A DNA stretch of 14,377 nt from Cellvibrionales bacterium (GTDB lineage: Bacteria; Pseudomonadota; Gammaproteobacteria; Pseudomonadales; UBA7434): assembly GCA_018668095.1 (NCBI GenBank), contig JABIQF010000172.1, positions 1 through 14,377 of the forward strand. Direction: 5' to 3'. The notes beneath the pieces are model-generated. The model saw only the letters and a list, made by a program, of their open reading frames with translations. It was not told the DNA's origin and searched no databases. How positions within the stretch are numbered: the stretch's first letter is position 1; each line of letters begins with the position of its first letter. The translations under genes and the position numbers were made by a program. Below are positions 7,122-12,991 of the stretch, one piece after another.

Positions 7122-7295
7122 TTAATGGAATATCTTAGCAATTTTGCCCCAGAACGAGCTGCTTGTCGTTGCAGAGGGCTCATCCTTTTGTCGCCAAGGT
7201 CGGCCATTACAAAAAGGTCGGTTTTTACAGCTATCTGTGCAGCCACGGCACGGCATAGGTTCAATATTTAAAGGGGGGGTATTCTTATTGGCCAA
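7122..7295 (-). CDS. Small four-cysteine protein, 57 aa, unknown function
   Basis: A short minus-strand gene starts at TTG (7295-7293) with a clean Shine-Dalgarno GGAG (complement of 7304-7307) at 8 nt spacing, and ends TAA at 7122. The 57-residue product has a compact cysteine cluster C16-x2-C19-x3-C23-x5-C29 followed by NGRPWR (30-35), then a Ser/Thr-rich tail and a basic-hydrophobic end (FWGKIAKIFH). Cys spacing and flanking Arg/Trp/Pro suggest a metal-binding (zinc or Fe-S) knuckle. I do not recognise a named family. A run of seven C on the coding strand (7273-7279) spans codons 6-8. The NADAR-family gene begins 50 bp downstream on the same strand. ATG at codon 14 is an alternative start that would keep all four cysteines. 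Strong translation signal and patterned residues argue that this is real. Confidence 0.6.
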   Translation of the reverse strand: MANKNTPPLNIEPMPCRGCTDSCKNRPFCNGRPWRQKDEPSATTSSSFWGKIAKIFH

Positions 7296-7477
7296 AACAA
7301 TTACTCCACAAAAGGTTATGCATTAGGCTAAACCAGCCCCTAGTATAAAATAATATTACCCTACATGATACGTAGCAGATGTCCTGCTGGCTTAATCTAC
7401 AAGACATCATTACAGGCCTTAGTTTATACTTTGGGTTACTTTCGGGCTTTCACCTTAATCATTCATGGATAATTCAT

Positions 7478-7888
7478 ATGACGGTATTTAAAGGCAGCTG
7501 CCTTTGCCAAGGCGTTAGTTATTCCATTAAGGGTGAGGCTTTGGCTTTTTATCATTGCCACTGTCAGCGCTGCCGCAAAGCTAACGGAACGGGTCATGCG
7601 AGTAATATTCGCATAGATACCCAGCATATAGATTGGCAGGGCGATGAAAGCCTTATTCACCGTTATAAAGTGCCTGATGCCGATCGCTTTAGAAATGATT
7701 TTTGTAGCGCCTGTGGTTCGCCCATGCCGCGGTACTTTGAAGAGGTTGGCTTTGTTGTATTGCCCGCCGGAACCTTGGATCATGAGCCACCCTTGCAGCC
7801 TCAGTCGCGTATTTTTAATGCATCGCGCGCTAAATGGAGCTGTTCTAACGAACATGCGATACCTTGTTTTGATGCTTACCCAGAATAA
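7478..7888 (+). CDS. GFA/CENP-V (DUF636) zinc-fold protein
   Basis: 136-residue member of the GFA family, named for glutathione-dependent formaldehyde-activating enzyme; most bacterial members have no proven reaction. The zinc-site cysteines are all present: C8-x-C10 in GSCLCQGVSY, C27-x-C29-x2-C32 in HCHCQRCRK, and C76-x2-C79 in CSACGSPMP. The frame stays open back to 7379, but the extra 33 residues do not belong to the fold. ATG 7478 has GGA (7467-7469) at 8 nt and begins MTVFKGSCLCQG, the normal family N-terminus, so that start is preferred. It lies 53 bp before the renalase-like gene on the same strand. It is divergent from the small Cys-rich gene, and the shared 182-bp spacer should contain promoters for both, though none is convincing by eye. 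Cytosolic; substrate unknown. Confidence 0.88.
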   Translation: MTVFKGSCLCQGVSYSIKGEALAFYHCHCQRCRKANGTGHASNIRIDTQHIDWQGDESLIHRYKVPDADRFRNDFCSACGSPMPRYFEEVGFVVLPAGTLDHEPPLQPQSRIFNASRAKWSCSNEHAIPCFDAYPE

Positions 7889-7941
7889 GGTTTCAAAAAC
7901 AGTTTATGAATAATCACTTATAACAACGAACTGCTGTAATT

Positions 7942-9051
7942 ATGACGCTACTTTCTAATACTCTTTATGATGTTGCTATTATTGGTGCCGGAGTTGCTGG
8001 CAGTTACTGCGCCAGTGTTTTGCAAAAAGCCGGTTATCAAGTTTGCCTTATAGAAAAAGGTCGAGGTACTGGTGGCCGTGCATCCAGTCGTCGATTGCCA
8101 ATGCAAGAAGAGGGCGTTCAATTAAGTTGTGATTTAGGTGCGCCTTTTTTTCACGCCACAAAAAACCAGTTAGTTGACGATATTCAACAGTGGTTAGCAG
8201 ATGATGTTATTGCGCCTTGGCCAGCAGCGAATCTTGCCCATAAAGGTTTGGCTTATACTGGTACTCCGTCAATGAGTGCGTTAACACGCTACTTAGCTCA
8301 GCATTGTGATCTATATAGCAGTCAAAGAATTAGCCATATTGACCGTACTGATAATGTCTGGTTTTTAAGAAATGACAGTTATAAGACTTTAATTAAAGCC
8401 AAGCGTGTAATCATCACGGCTCCTGCAGCACAGACAGCGCATTTATTAACAAGCCCTGATGCGCCAAACGCATGGTTACAGCAAGCACATATTGCCAGTC
8501 GCCAATGCGCGCCTCAATGGTCAGCAGTGGTGAGCGACGGTACTGAAGCTTCTAAGAGCATGCTGTCGAATATGCCTGATATGTTAGAGGTAGACCATCC
8601 TGTATTGGCAAAAATCATTCACGATACAGCTAAGCCTGGGCGTTCAACTAATTCTGCTGGTTCAAGTAAGCCCACTGGTTCAAGTAAGCCATCACGTTGG
8701 GTACTTCAGGCTAATCTTGAATGGAGTGAATTGCATAAGGACAGCGATGCCGATGAAATAGGCGTACTTATGCTAGCGGCATTCAAGCAGTTGCTTTCAG
8801 AACAGGAGGATAGCGATCTTGACTTAACACAGCCTGAATTAATAATAGCGACGCCACACCTTTGGCGTTTAGGCCGACATCAGCCATCTAGTGATGTTTC
8901 AGGTAAAGTTGAAGAGCAGCAGGCAGGCATGCTTTGGGATCCAAGCAATGGCTTAGCCGTTAGTGCCGATTGGTTAGGCGCTGGCACGGTTGTTACAGCA
9001 GTTCTGAGTGCTCAGCAATTGTGTCAGGCGATGATTGATGGTGATTGTTAA
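7942..9051 (+). CDS. FAD-dependent NAD(P)/amine-oxidase-type oxidoreductase, renalase-like
   Basis: 369-residue flavoprotein. The N-terminus carries the dinucleotide-binding motif G15-A-G17-V-A-G20, acidic E38 closing the beta-alpha-beta fold, and the family motif KGRGTGGRASSRR (39-51), which resembles the renalase signature SRGVGGRMATRR. CDLGAPFFHA (63-72) and the C-terminal SADWLGAG block, where the FAD-binding end of the fold is expected, also fit. Characterised bacterial renalases oxidise wrongly reduced (2- or 6-dihydro) NAD(P) isomers; this function is inferred. There is no signal peptide. Residues 239-249 contain a short duplicated GSSKP element, probably a tolerated loop expansion. 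No good Shine-Dalgarno precedes ATG 7942, but the GxGxxG position supports this start. The gene converges with the SDR gene 66 bp away and follows the GFA gene by 53 bp. Confidence 0.85.
   Translation: MTLLSNTLYDVAIIGAGVAGSYCASVLQKAGYQVCLIEKGRGTGGRASSRRLPMQEEGVQLSCDLGAPFFHATKNQLVDDIQQWLADDVIAPWPAANLAHKGLAYTGTPSMSALTRYLAQHCDLYSSQRISHIDRTDNVWFLRNDSYKTLIKAKRVIITAPAAQTAHLLTSPDAPNAWLQQAHIASRQCAPQWSAVVSDGTEASKSMLSNMPDMLEVDHPVLAKIIHDTAKPGRSTNSAGSSKPTGSSKPSRWVLQANLEWSELHKDSDADEIGVLMLAAFKQLLSEQEDSDLDLTQPELIIATPHLWRLGRHQPSSDVSGKVEEQQAGMLWDPSNGLAVSADWLGAGTVVTAVLSAQQLCQAMIDGDC
8657..8690. repeat. In-frame 18-bp tandem duplication inside the renalase-like gene
   Basis: The 16-mer CTGGTTCAAGTAAGCC occurs at 8657-8672 and again at 8675-8690, a period of 18 bp (six codons). 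It encodes two copies of a GSSKP element in a hydrophilic Ser/Thr/Lys loop. The exact match suggests a recent slippage duplication that keeps the reading frame. Confidence 0.85.
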
Positions 9052-9057
9052 TGTTGC

Positions 9058-9075
9058 GAGCCAAAATAATGGCTC
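9058..9075. terminator. Hairpin between convergent renalase-like and SDR genes
   Basis: GAGCCA (9058-9063), loop AAATAA, TGGCTC (9070-9075) form a perfect 6-bp stem starting 7 bp after the renalase-like stop and 43 bp from the SDR stop. Neither side has a T tract, so it is a weak candidate for a bidirectional terminator. Confidence 0.35.
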
Positions 9076-9117
9076 ACAATAGAAGCGATTCTCACTAATC
9101 AATATCCATTAGCCGCA

Positions 9118-9930
9118 TTACCACTGAATCGTTTGATTATCCCAATCAAGGTAGGCTAGCTCCCCATCGACAGGCGTAGAATTCATAATGCCAATAAGCC
9201 GTTCGGCAACAAAATCGGGTGTAAATAATTTATTTTGAGGCACGTTTTTCTGAAACGGCTTTGAGAGTGCTGTATCCGTAGTACCAGGATGAAAGGCAAT
9301 AAGTTTTACATTGGACGCTCTGCGGGCATATTCAATGGCTGCCGTTTTTAGCAGCATATTTAAGGCCGATTTTGATGCGCGATAGGCATACCAACCCCCT
9401 AAGTTGTTATCACCAATACTGCCTACGCGTGCACTAAGAACACTAATATGACTCGCTTGCTTGCCGGCCAGTAAAGGTCTTAAAGCCTTTATCCAAAGCA
9501 TAGGGACAACCGTATTCGCATGGAAAACCTCATGCAAGGTATCACTATTAATTTCTTCTAAGCGTTTTTCAGGGCCAAAAGGCTGGCCATAAAAATCACT
9601 CTCAGGGCTGCCATGAAGAATGCCATGGCAAATAAAAACCTGTTTAAAAATTACTGCCGAGGCTTTACTGCCATCTCGTAATGTTTGGACGGTGTCTTTG
9701 ATGTTATCTTCGGTATAGTCAATGACTATCCATTTAAGCTTTGCGTGATGTGCCAATGCCTCTGGACAGGGTTTGCGGCTAATCCCAATTAATTGCTCGA
9801 CAGTGTCGTCGTCAAGCAGGAGAAGCAGTAACGCATTCGCTATGCCGCCACTGGCGCCAATCACGATATTGGCTGTTTTAGGAGTAGGGGTGGTTGCAGA
9901 TGTTTGCTCGGGTATATTCATAATTGCCAT
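9118..9930 (-). CDS. Short-chain dehydrogenase/reductase, C-factor (CsgA)-like
   Basis: 270-residue NAD(P)-dependent SDR. The nucleotide-binding glycine motif is GASGGIA (25-31). The active site has Y183-R-A-S-K187 (YxxxK) and a serine strand SVLSAR with S166 as the likely catalytic serine. The extended SARVGSIGDNNLGGWYAYRASKSALN region (only partly quoted here as motif blocks at 166-191) and FHPGTTDT (213-220) are typical of the C-factor-like SDR group. Substrate is unknown. The N-terminal 18 residues are Thr/Pro-rich and precede the Rossmann core; starts at codon 1 (9930) or codon 4 (9921) are both possible, and neither has a clear Shine-Dalgarno. It is transcribed away from the 390-bp spacer before the GPx-like gene and toward the renalase-like gene. 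SDRs of this group often lie near photolyase and flavoprotein genes in marine gammaproteobacteria, which fits the region. Confidence 0.88.
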   Translation of the reverse strand: MAIMNIPEQTSATTPTPKTANIVIGASGGIANALLLLLLDDDTVEQLIGISRKPCPEALAHHAKLKWIVIDYTEDNIKDTVQTLRDGSKASAVIFKQVFICHGILHGSPESDFYGQPFGPEKRLEEINSDTLHEVFHANTVVPMLWIKALRPLLAGKQASHISVLSARVGSIGDNNLGGWYAYRASKSALNMLLKTAAIEYARRASNVKLIAFHPGTTDTALSKPFQKNVPQNKLFTPDFVAERLIGIMNSTPVDGELAYLDWDNQTIQW

Positions 9931-10320
9931 ATAAGTGTCGATAAGCTAATTAACAAGACTGAATGAAAGCGTCAGTATTGCTACCGGTTTGCACATGATT
10001 TGTACATTTATTTAACAAGGAGCTTTGTTGTTATGTTCTATGTCTTTCTTTTTGTAATTGACATTGCCACTGACTCTGTCACCGATTTTTGCCAATGTCA
10101 TTAAACAAAGTACTACCGTTACGCGGCCCTTGGCAAGCTGGATCAGTGTTTCTCTCTATTTAATGCATTTAAGCCAATCCAATCATCCAGTAATAGCGTA
10201 ACTAACTGTATATATGAATAAATTTTTCCCAAATTTAAACAAGCTCAATTTAAGTACTTTTTTACGTTAAACAACCTCAATATAAACTACATTCATCGCA
10301 TACAAAAAAGAGTAAAAAAA
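9931..10320. other. 390-bp divergent intergenic region (SDR / GPx-like)
   Basis: AT-rich spacer between divergent genes, expected to hold both promoters. A TATAAA box at 10281-10286 lies about 35 bp upstream of the GPx-like ATG, with only a loose TTTACG partner at 10261-10266 (14-bp spacing, too short). AAGGAG at 10017-10022 precedes an ATG at 10033 that opens a 23-codon frame ending at 10104. A long-spaced dyad sits at 10059-10100. No tRNA, known riboswitch or longer gene is visible. Confidence 0.6.
10059..10100. promoter_or_regulatory. Dyad TGACATTG ... CAATGTCA in the intergenic region
   Basis: Perfect 8-bp inverted repeat, TGACATTG (10059-10066) and CAATGTCA (10093-10100), separated by 26 bp. 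The half-site centres are 34 bp apart, roughly three helical turns, so paired binding of a regulator on one face is possible. As RNA it would be a hairpin with a large loop. No consensus is recognised. Confidence 0.3.
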
Positions 10321-10878
10321 ATGCTAAAAATTTTATTGAATTGGAAATCAGTTGCTTTACTAGGTTGTTATTTATTACTGACTTACGGTATGAAGGCGTA
10401 TGCTGAATGCCCCGATTATATGAAACACAATATGCGACAGCTGCACTCAGAAAATGAGATAGATCTATGTAAGCTCGTTGAGCAAAAGCCAGTGTTAGTG
10501 GTGAATACCGCAAGTCATTGTGGTTTTACGCCGCAATTCAAAGGCCTTGAAGCTTTACACAAAGAATACGCCGATCAAGGTTTAGTCGTAGTAGGTTTTG
10601 CCAGCGATGATTTTTTTCAAGAAGATAACGATGAGTCAAAAGCGGCTGATATTTGTTACCAAAATTATGGCGTAACATTCACTATGCTAGCGCCCACCCA
10701 TGTTAGAGGTAAAAAAGCGAATCCGGTTTTTCAAATGCTCAATGAAAACGTGGGCTCGCCGCGCTGGAATTTTACGAAATATCTTATTGATAAAAACGGT
10801 GAAGTCGCTGGTCGATTTGGCTCACGTATCGAACCGGGTGATCCTAGCTTAAAAGAAGCGATAGAGAGCGTTCTTTAA
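10321..10878 (+). CDS. Exported glutathione-peroxidase-like (thioredoxin-fold) protein
   Basis: 185-residue GPx-family peroxidase with an N-terminal export signal: basic start (MLKILLNWK), hydrophobic core and likely cleavage after AYA (28/29), placing it in the periplasm. A lipobox-like LLGC at 13-16 exists, but the hydrophobic stretch continues past it, so lipoprotein processing is less likely. Peroxidatic C67 lies in NTASHCGFTPQF (the Sec/Cys site of GPx), and WNFTKYLID (149-157) carries the conserved W149 and N150. C112 in ICYQNYGVTF is placed like the resolving Cys of thioredoxin-dependent GPx enzymes. The usual glutamine in the CNQFG block is replaced here: SDDFFQE (95-101). AAGAG at 10308-10312 supports ATG 10321. 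It probably reduces lipid or hydrogen peroxides; the electron donor is unknown. A TTTTTT-tailed hairpin follows. Confidence 0.87.
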   Translation: MLKILLNWKSVALLGCYLLLTYGMKAYAECPDYMKHNMRQLHSENEIDLCKLVEQKPVLVVNTASHCGFTPQFKGLEALHKEYADQGLVVVGFASDDFFQEDNDESKAADICYQNYGVTFTMLAPTHVRGKKANPVFQMLNENVGSPRWNFTKYLIDKNGEVAGRFGSRIEPGDPSLKEAIESVL

Positions 10879-10889
10879 AACGTTTATTG

Positions 10890-10910
10890 TCCATTTAAAT
10901 TGGATTTTTT
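10890..10910 (+). terminator. Likely intrinsic terminator of the GPx-like gene
   Basis: TCCA (10890-10893) pairs with TGGA (10901-10904), with inner TT/AA pairs, and is followed directly by TTTTTT (10905-10910), 12 bp after the stop codon. The stem is short and AT-rich, so it may be only partly effective. Confidence 0.45.
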
Positions 10911-10926
10911 AACGGTTAGAGTTAAT

Positions 10927-10998
10927 TTGAGAGATAGCTTGAGAGATAGCTTGAGAGATAGCTTGAGAGATAATTAGAAAGATAATTAGAAAGGTAAA
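10927..10998 (+). repeat. 12-bp tandem repeat array running into a ribosome binding site
   Basis: Six 12-bp units in phase: three identical TTGAGAGATAGC copies (10927-10962), then TTGAGAGATAAT, TAGAAAGATAAT and TAGAAAGGTAAA (10963-10998). The last unit contains AAAGG (10990-10994), 8 nt before ATG 11003. Thus the Shine-Dalgarno of the next gene is itself a diverged repeat unit, and each full copy supplies a GAGAG element upstream. The array is open as LRDS codons but stops at TAG 10975, so it is not fused to the downstream protein. Confidence 0.9.
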
Positions 10999-11002
10999 TA
11001 AT

Positions 11003-11317
11003 ATGTTAACAATAGCACTTAATACCTTACCCTTTATCGATAGCATTGAGAATGTCGAAATTCATTCCTTCGACGCCTCAGTTTATACAGCTCGTTTATT
11101 CATTGATGGGCTGGAATATCGACTCACAGAAAATAATCAAAAACCTTATAAACGTCGTTCAGCGGGTCAAATTAAAAAAGACTTGAAAGAAGCCAATATT
11201 CAACATATGGATTTAGTCCATAGCAGTGCTTATGATGAAATGGTTGGCCAGCCGGTGTTTAATAAAGCAGTCACCGATTTTGGCAATACTATCCGTGTGT
11301 CATTAGACGTTAAATAA
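11003..11317 (+). CDS. Small DUF6482-like protein, 104 aa
   Basis: Small soluble protein with a mixed alpha/beta pattern: strands at about 15-45 (ENVEIHSFDASVYTARLFID, then LEYRLTEN), a helix at about 53-64 (SAGQIKKDLKEAN), and the ending block LVHSSAYDEMVGQP (71-84). The LVHxSxYDEMxGxP block matches what I remember of the DUF6482 family in pseudomonads; no biochemical function is known to me. There is no signal peptide, Cys or obvious catalytic motif. Start ATG 11003 is supported by AAAGG at 10990-10994. It ends 26 bp before the photolyase-family gene on the same strand, so the two are probably co-transcribed. The tandem-repeat leader just upstream could make its expression variable. Family naming is from memory and moderately sure. 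Confidence 0.7.
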   Translation: MLTIALNTLPFIDSIENVEIHSFDASVYTARLFIDGLEYRLTENNQKPYKRRSAGQIKKDLKEANIQHMDLVHSSAYDEMVGQPVFNKAVTDFGNTIRVSLDVK

Positions 11318-11343
11318 AGTAACAAAAAGAGCATTTAAACATT

Positions 11344-12837
11344 ATGGCATCAGTATTGTTGGTCTTGCCAGACCAGCTTTTTAAGCAACATATTGGCTTA
11401 GAAAATTCTCAAACATCCATCGTAATGGTAGAGGCACCGTTTTACTTTGTTCCCACGGCGCATCGTCAAAAGCTGGTGCTTCATCGTGCGTCTATGCAAG
11501 CCTATAAAGCTTATCTGCAAGAGCAGGGCTTTAAGGTGACCTATTACGAAGCCGCAGACAATGTGCTGAAAACGGTAATGGCCGATTTAAAATCGGCCGC
11601 GTTAACCGTTATGGATCCTGTTAATACTCAGCTGCGCTCCTTAATCGAATCGACGGCTAAAAAGCAAAAAGTTAAGCTGTCTTGGTTGTCTTGCCAAAAT
11701 TTTATTAATACCCGTGAATATAACGACCAATATCGCAGTACAAAAAAGCGTTGGTTTATGGCCGATTTTTATCAGCAACAACGCAAGCGTTTAGATATTC
11801 TCATGGAAGATGGCAAGCCCGTAGGCGGTAAGTGGAGTTTCGATGCCGATAACCGTAAGAAAATTCCCAAAGCCAAGCGCCATTTAATTCCTGAACTCGA
11901 ATTTCCCGCAACCAATCCATGGGTAGAAGAAGCCGAGGCCTATGTCAGTGAGCACTTTAAAAAGGCCATCGGTGACGTAGCGCCCTTATTGTATCCGGTG
12001 ACGTTTGATACGGCGGAAACATGGTTGCAGGGTTTTCTTGAACAACGCTTTTCTAACTTTGGTGATTACGAAGATGCCCTAGTGCCGCATCAAACATGGT
12101 TGTATCACAGCGTGTTAACACCAATGATGAATATTGGTTTACTCACTCCGCAGCAGGTAGTCGATGCTGCCTTAGCCTATGCTAATCGAGCCGATGTGAT
12201 TGCCAGCGAAGGGCCTATTTCGATTGCGAGCTTGGAAGGCTTTGTTCGACAGATCATTGGCTGGCGTGAATTTATGCGCGCCACCTATGATGACTTAGGC
12301 GCCACCATGCGTAGTGGAAATCATTGGGGCCACCATCATCGTTTGCCAAAGAGTTTTTACGACGGCACCACCGGTATTGCGCCTATTGATGATGTGATAA
12401 AGCGAGTGTTAGAAACGGGCTATTGTCATCACATAGAACGCTTAATGGTGCTGGGCGGCTTTATGTTTCTTTGTGAGTTTGAGCCCGATGATATTTACCG
12501 TTGGTTTATGACTATGTTCGTTGATGCCTATGACTGGGTCATGGTCCCTAACGTTTATGCTATGAGTCAGCATGCCGATGGCGGCCTAATTACCACCAAA
12601 CCCTATTTTTCGGGCTCGTCTTATTTGAAAAAAATGGGTTATGACGAAACCGGTGAATGGTGTGCAATTTGGGATGCGCTTTACTGGCGTTGGATTTGGA
12701 AGCAAAAAGAAGCCTTGGGCAAGAATCCACGTTGGGCAATGATGTGTCGTTTAGCTGAAAAAATGGACGATAACAAAATGAACCAGCATCTACTGACCGC
12801 CGAAGACTACCTTTCAGGTTTTTCTACGCGAAGCTAA
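11344..12837 (+). CDS. Photolyase/cryptochrome of the PhrB (Fe-S, prokaryotic 6-4) family, cluster cysteines mostly absent
   Basis: 497-residue FAD protein of the family containing Agrobacterium PhrB, a light-driven (6-4) photoproduct repair enzyme. N-terminal Rossmann domain: VLLVLPDQLF (4-13) and EAPFYFVPTAHRQKLVLHRASMQ region (from 30). The C-terminal FAD domain has QIIGWREFMR (303-312), NHWGHHHRLP (326-335), YCHHIERLMVLG (360-371) with the two active-site histidines H362/H363, and YAMSQHADGG with TTKPYFSGS (405-425). PhrB coordinates [4Fe-4S] with four Cys; by eye only the last aligns here (C440 in EWCAIWDALYW). The CxxC-containing loop is shortened to KKMGYDETGEWC, and the Cys before the HH motif is replaced, probably by P347. 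Other Cys are C117, C361, C377 and C468. No clear Shine-Dalgarno precedes ATG 11344. Likely operon with the DUF6482-like gene 26 bp upstream. Confidence 0.9.
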   Translation: MASVLLVLPDQLFKQHIGLENSQTSIVMVEAPFYFVPTAHRQKLVLHRASMQAYKAYLQEQGFKVTYYEAADNVLKTVMADLKSAALTVMDPVNTQLRSLIESTAKKQKVKLSWLSCQNFINTREYNDQYRSTKKRWFMADFYQQQRKRLDILMEDGKPVGGKWSFDADNRKKIPKAKRHLIPELEFPATNPWVEEAEAYVSEHFKKAIGDVAPLLYPVTFDTAETWLQGFLEQRFSNFGDYEDALVPHQTWLYHSVLTPMMNIGLLTPQQVVDAALAYANRADVIASEGPISIASLEGFVRQIIGWREFMRATYDDLGATMRSGNHWGHHHRLPKSFYDGTTGIAPIDDVIKRVLETGYCHHIERLMVLGGFMFLCEFEPDDIYRWFMTMFVDAYDWVMVPNVYAMSQHADGGLITTKPYFSGSSYLKKMGYDETGEWCAIWDALYWRWIWKQKEALGKNPRWAMMCRLAEKMDDNKMNQHLLTAEDYLSGFSTRS

Positions 12838-12852
12838 TTTTAGCCAAAAACC

Positions 12853-12943
12853 CTTCTATCGTTTATCATTAGAGGCTTCTACTATTTATTATTAGAAGCC
12901 TCTGTCGTTTATGATCAAAAGCTTCTATTTATGACCATTAAAG
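12853..12943. repeat. Degenerate 22-23-bp tandem repeat downstream of the photolyase-family gene
   Basis: Four units begin CTTCTAT or similar: 12853-12875, 12876-12898, 12899-12921 (23 bp each) and 12922-12943 (22 bp). They share the frame CTTCTnT-TTTAT-AT-A-AG. After it, 12931-12980 shows a further blurred 15-17-bp periodicity of ATGAC/ATTAAA words up to the trpS start. Read by eye; the outer units are diverged. Confidence 0.55.
12871..12903 (+). terminator. 11-bp perfect stem-loop after the photolyase-family gene
   Basis: AGAGGCTTCTA (12871-12881) pairs perfectly with TAGAAGCCTCT (12893-12903) across an 11-nt AT-rich loop. It starts 33 bp after the photolyase stop. No T tract follows, but the stem is the strongest in the spacer and may end transcription or protect the mRNA 3' end. 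It is formed from units of the 23-bp repeat array. Confidence 0.5.
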
Positions 12944-12991
12944 TCATGGCTATTAAACACATGACTGTTAAAGACTTGGATAGCGCGCAAT

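Noticed and set aside
7144..7326. 60-codon plus-strand frame starting at TTG
   Set aside because: It is antisense to the Cys-rich mini-gene, which has the better ribosome binding site and patterned residues.
7379..7477. N-terminal extension of the GFA-family gene
   Set aside because: The extra 33 residues do not fit the family fold, while ATG 7478 has a GGA at 8 nt and the expected N-terminus.
7463..7855. 130-codon minus-strand frame
   Set aside because: Antisense shadow of the GFA-family gene, whose zinc cysteines are intact.
10277..10513. 78-codon minus-strand frame over the GPx start
   Set aside because: Antisense to the signal peptide and N-terminus of the GPx-like gene; no family resemblance.
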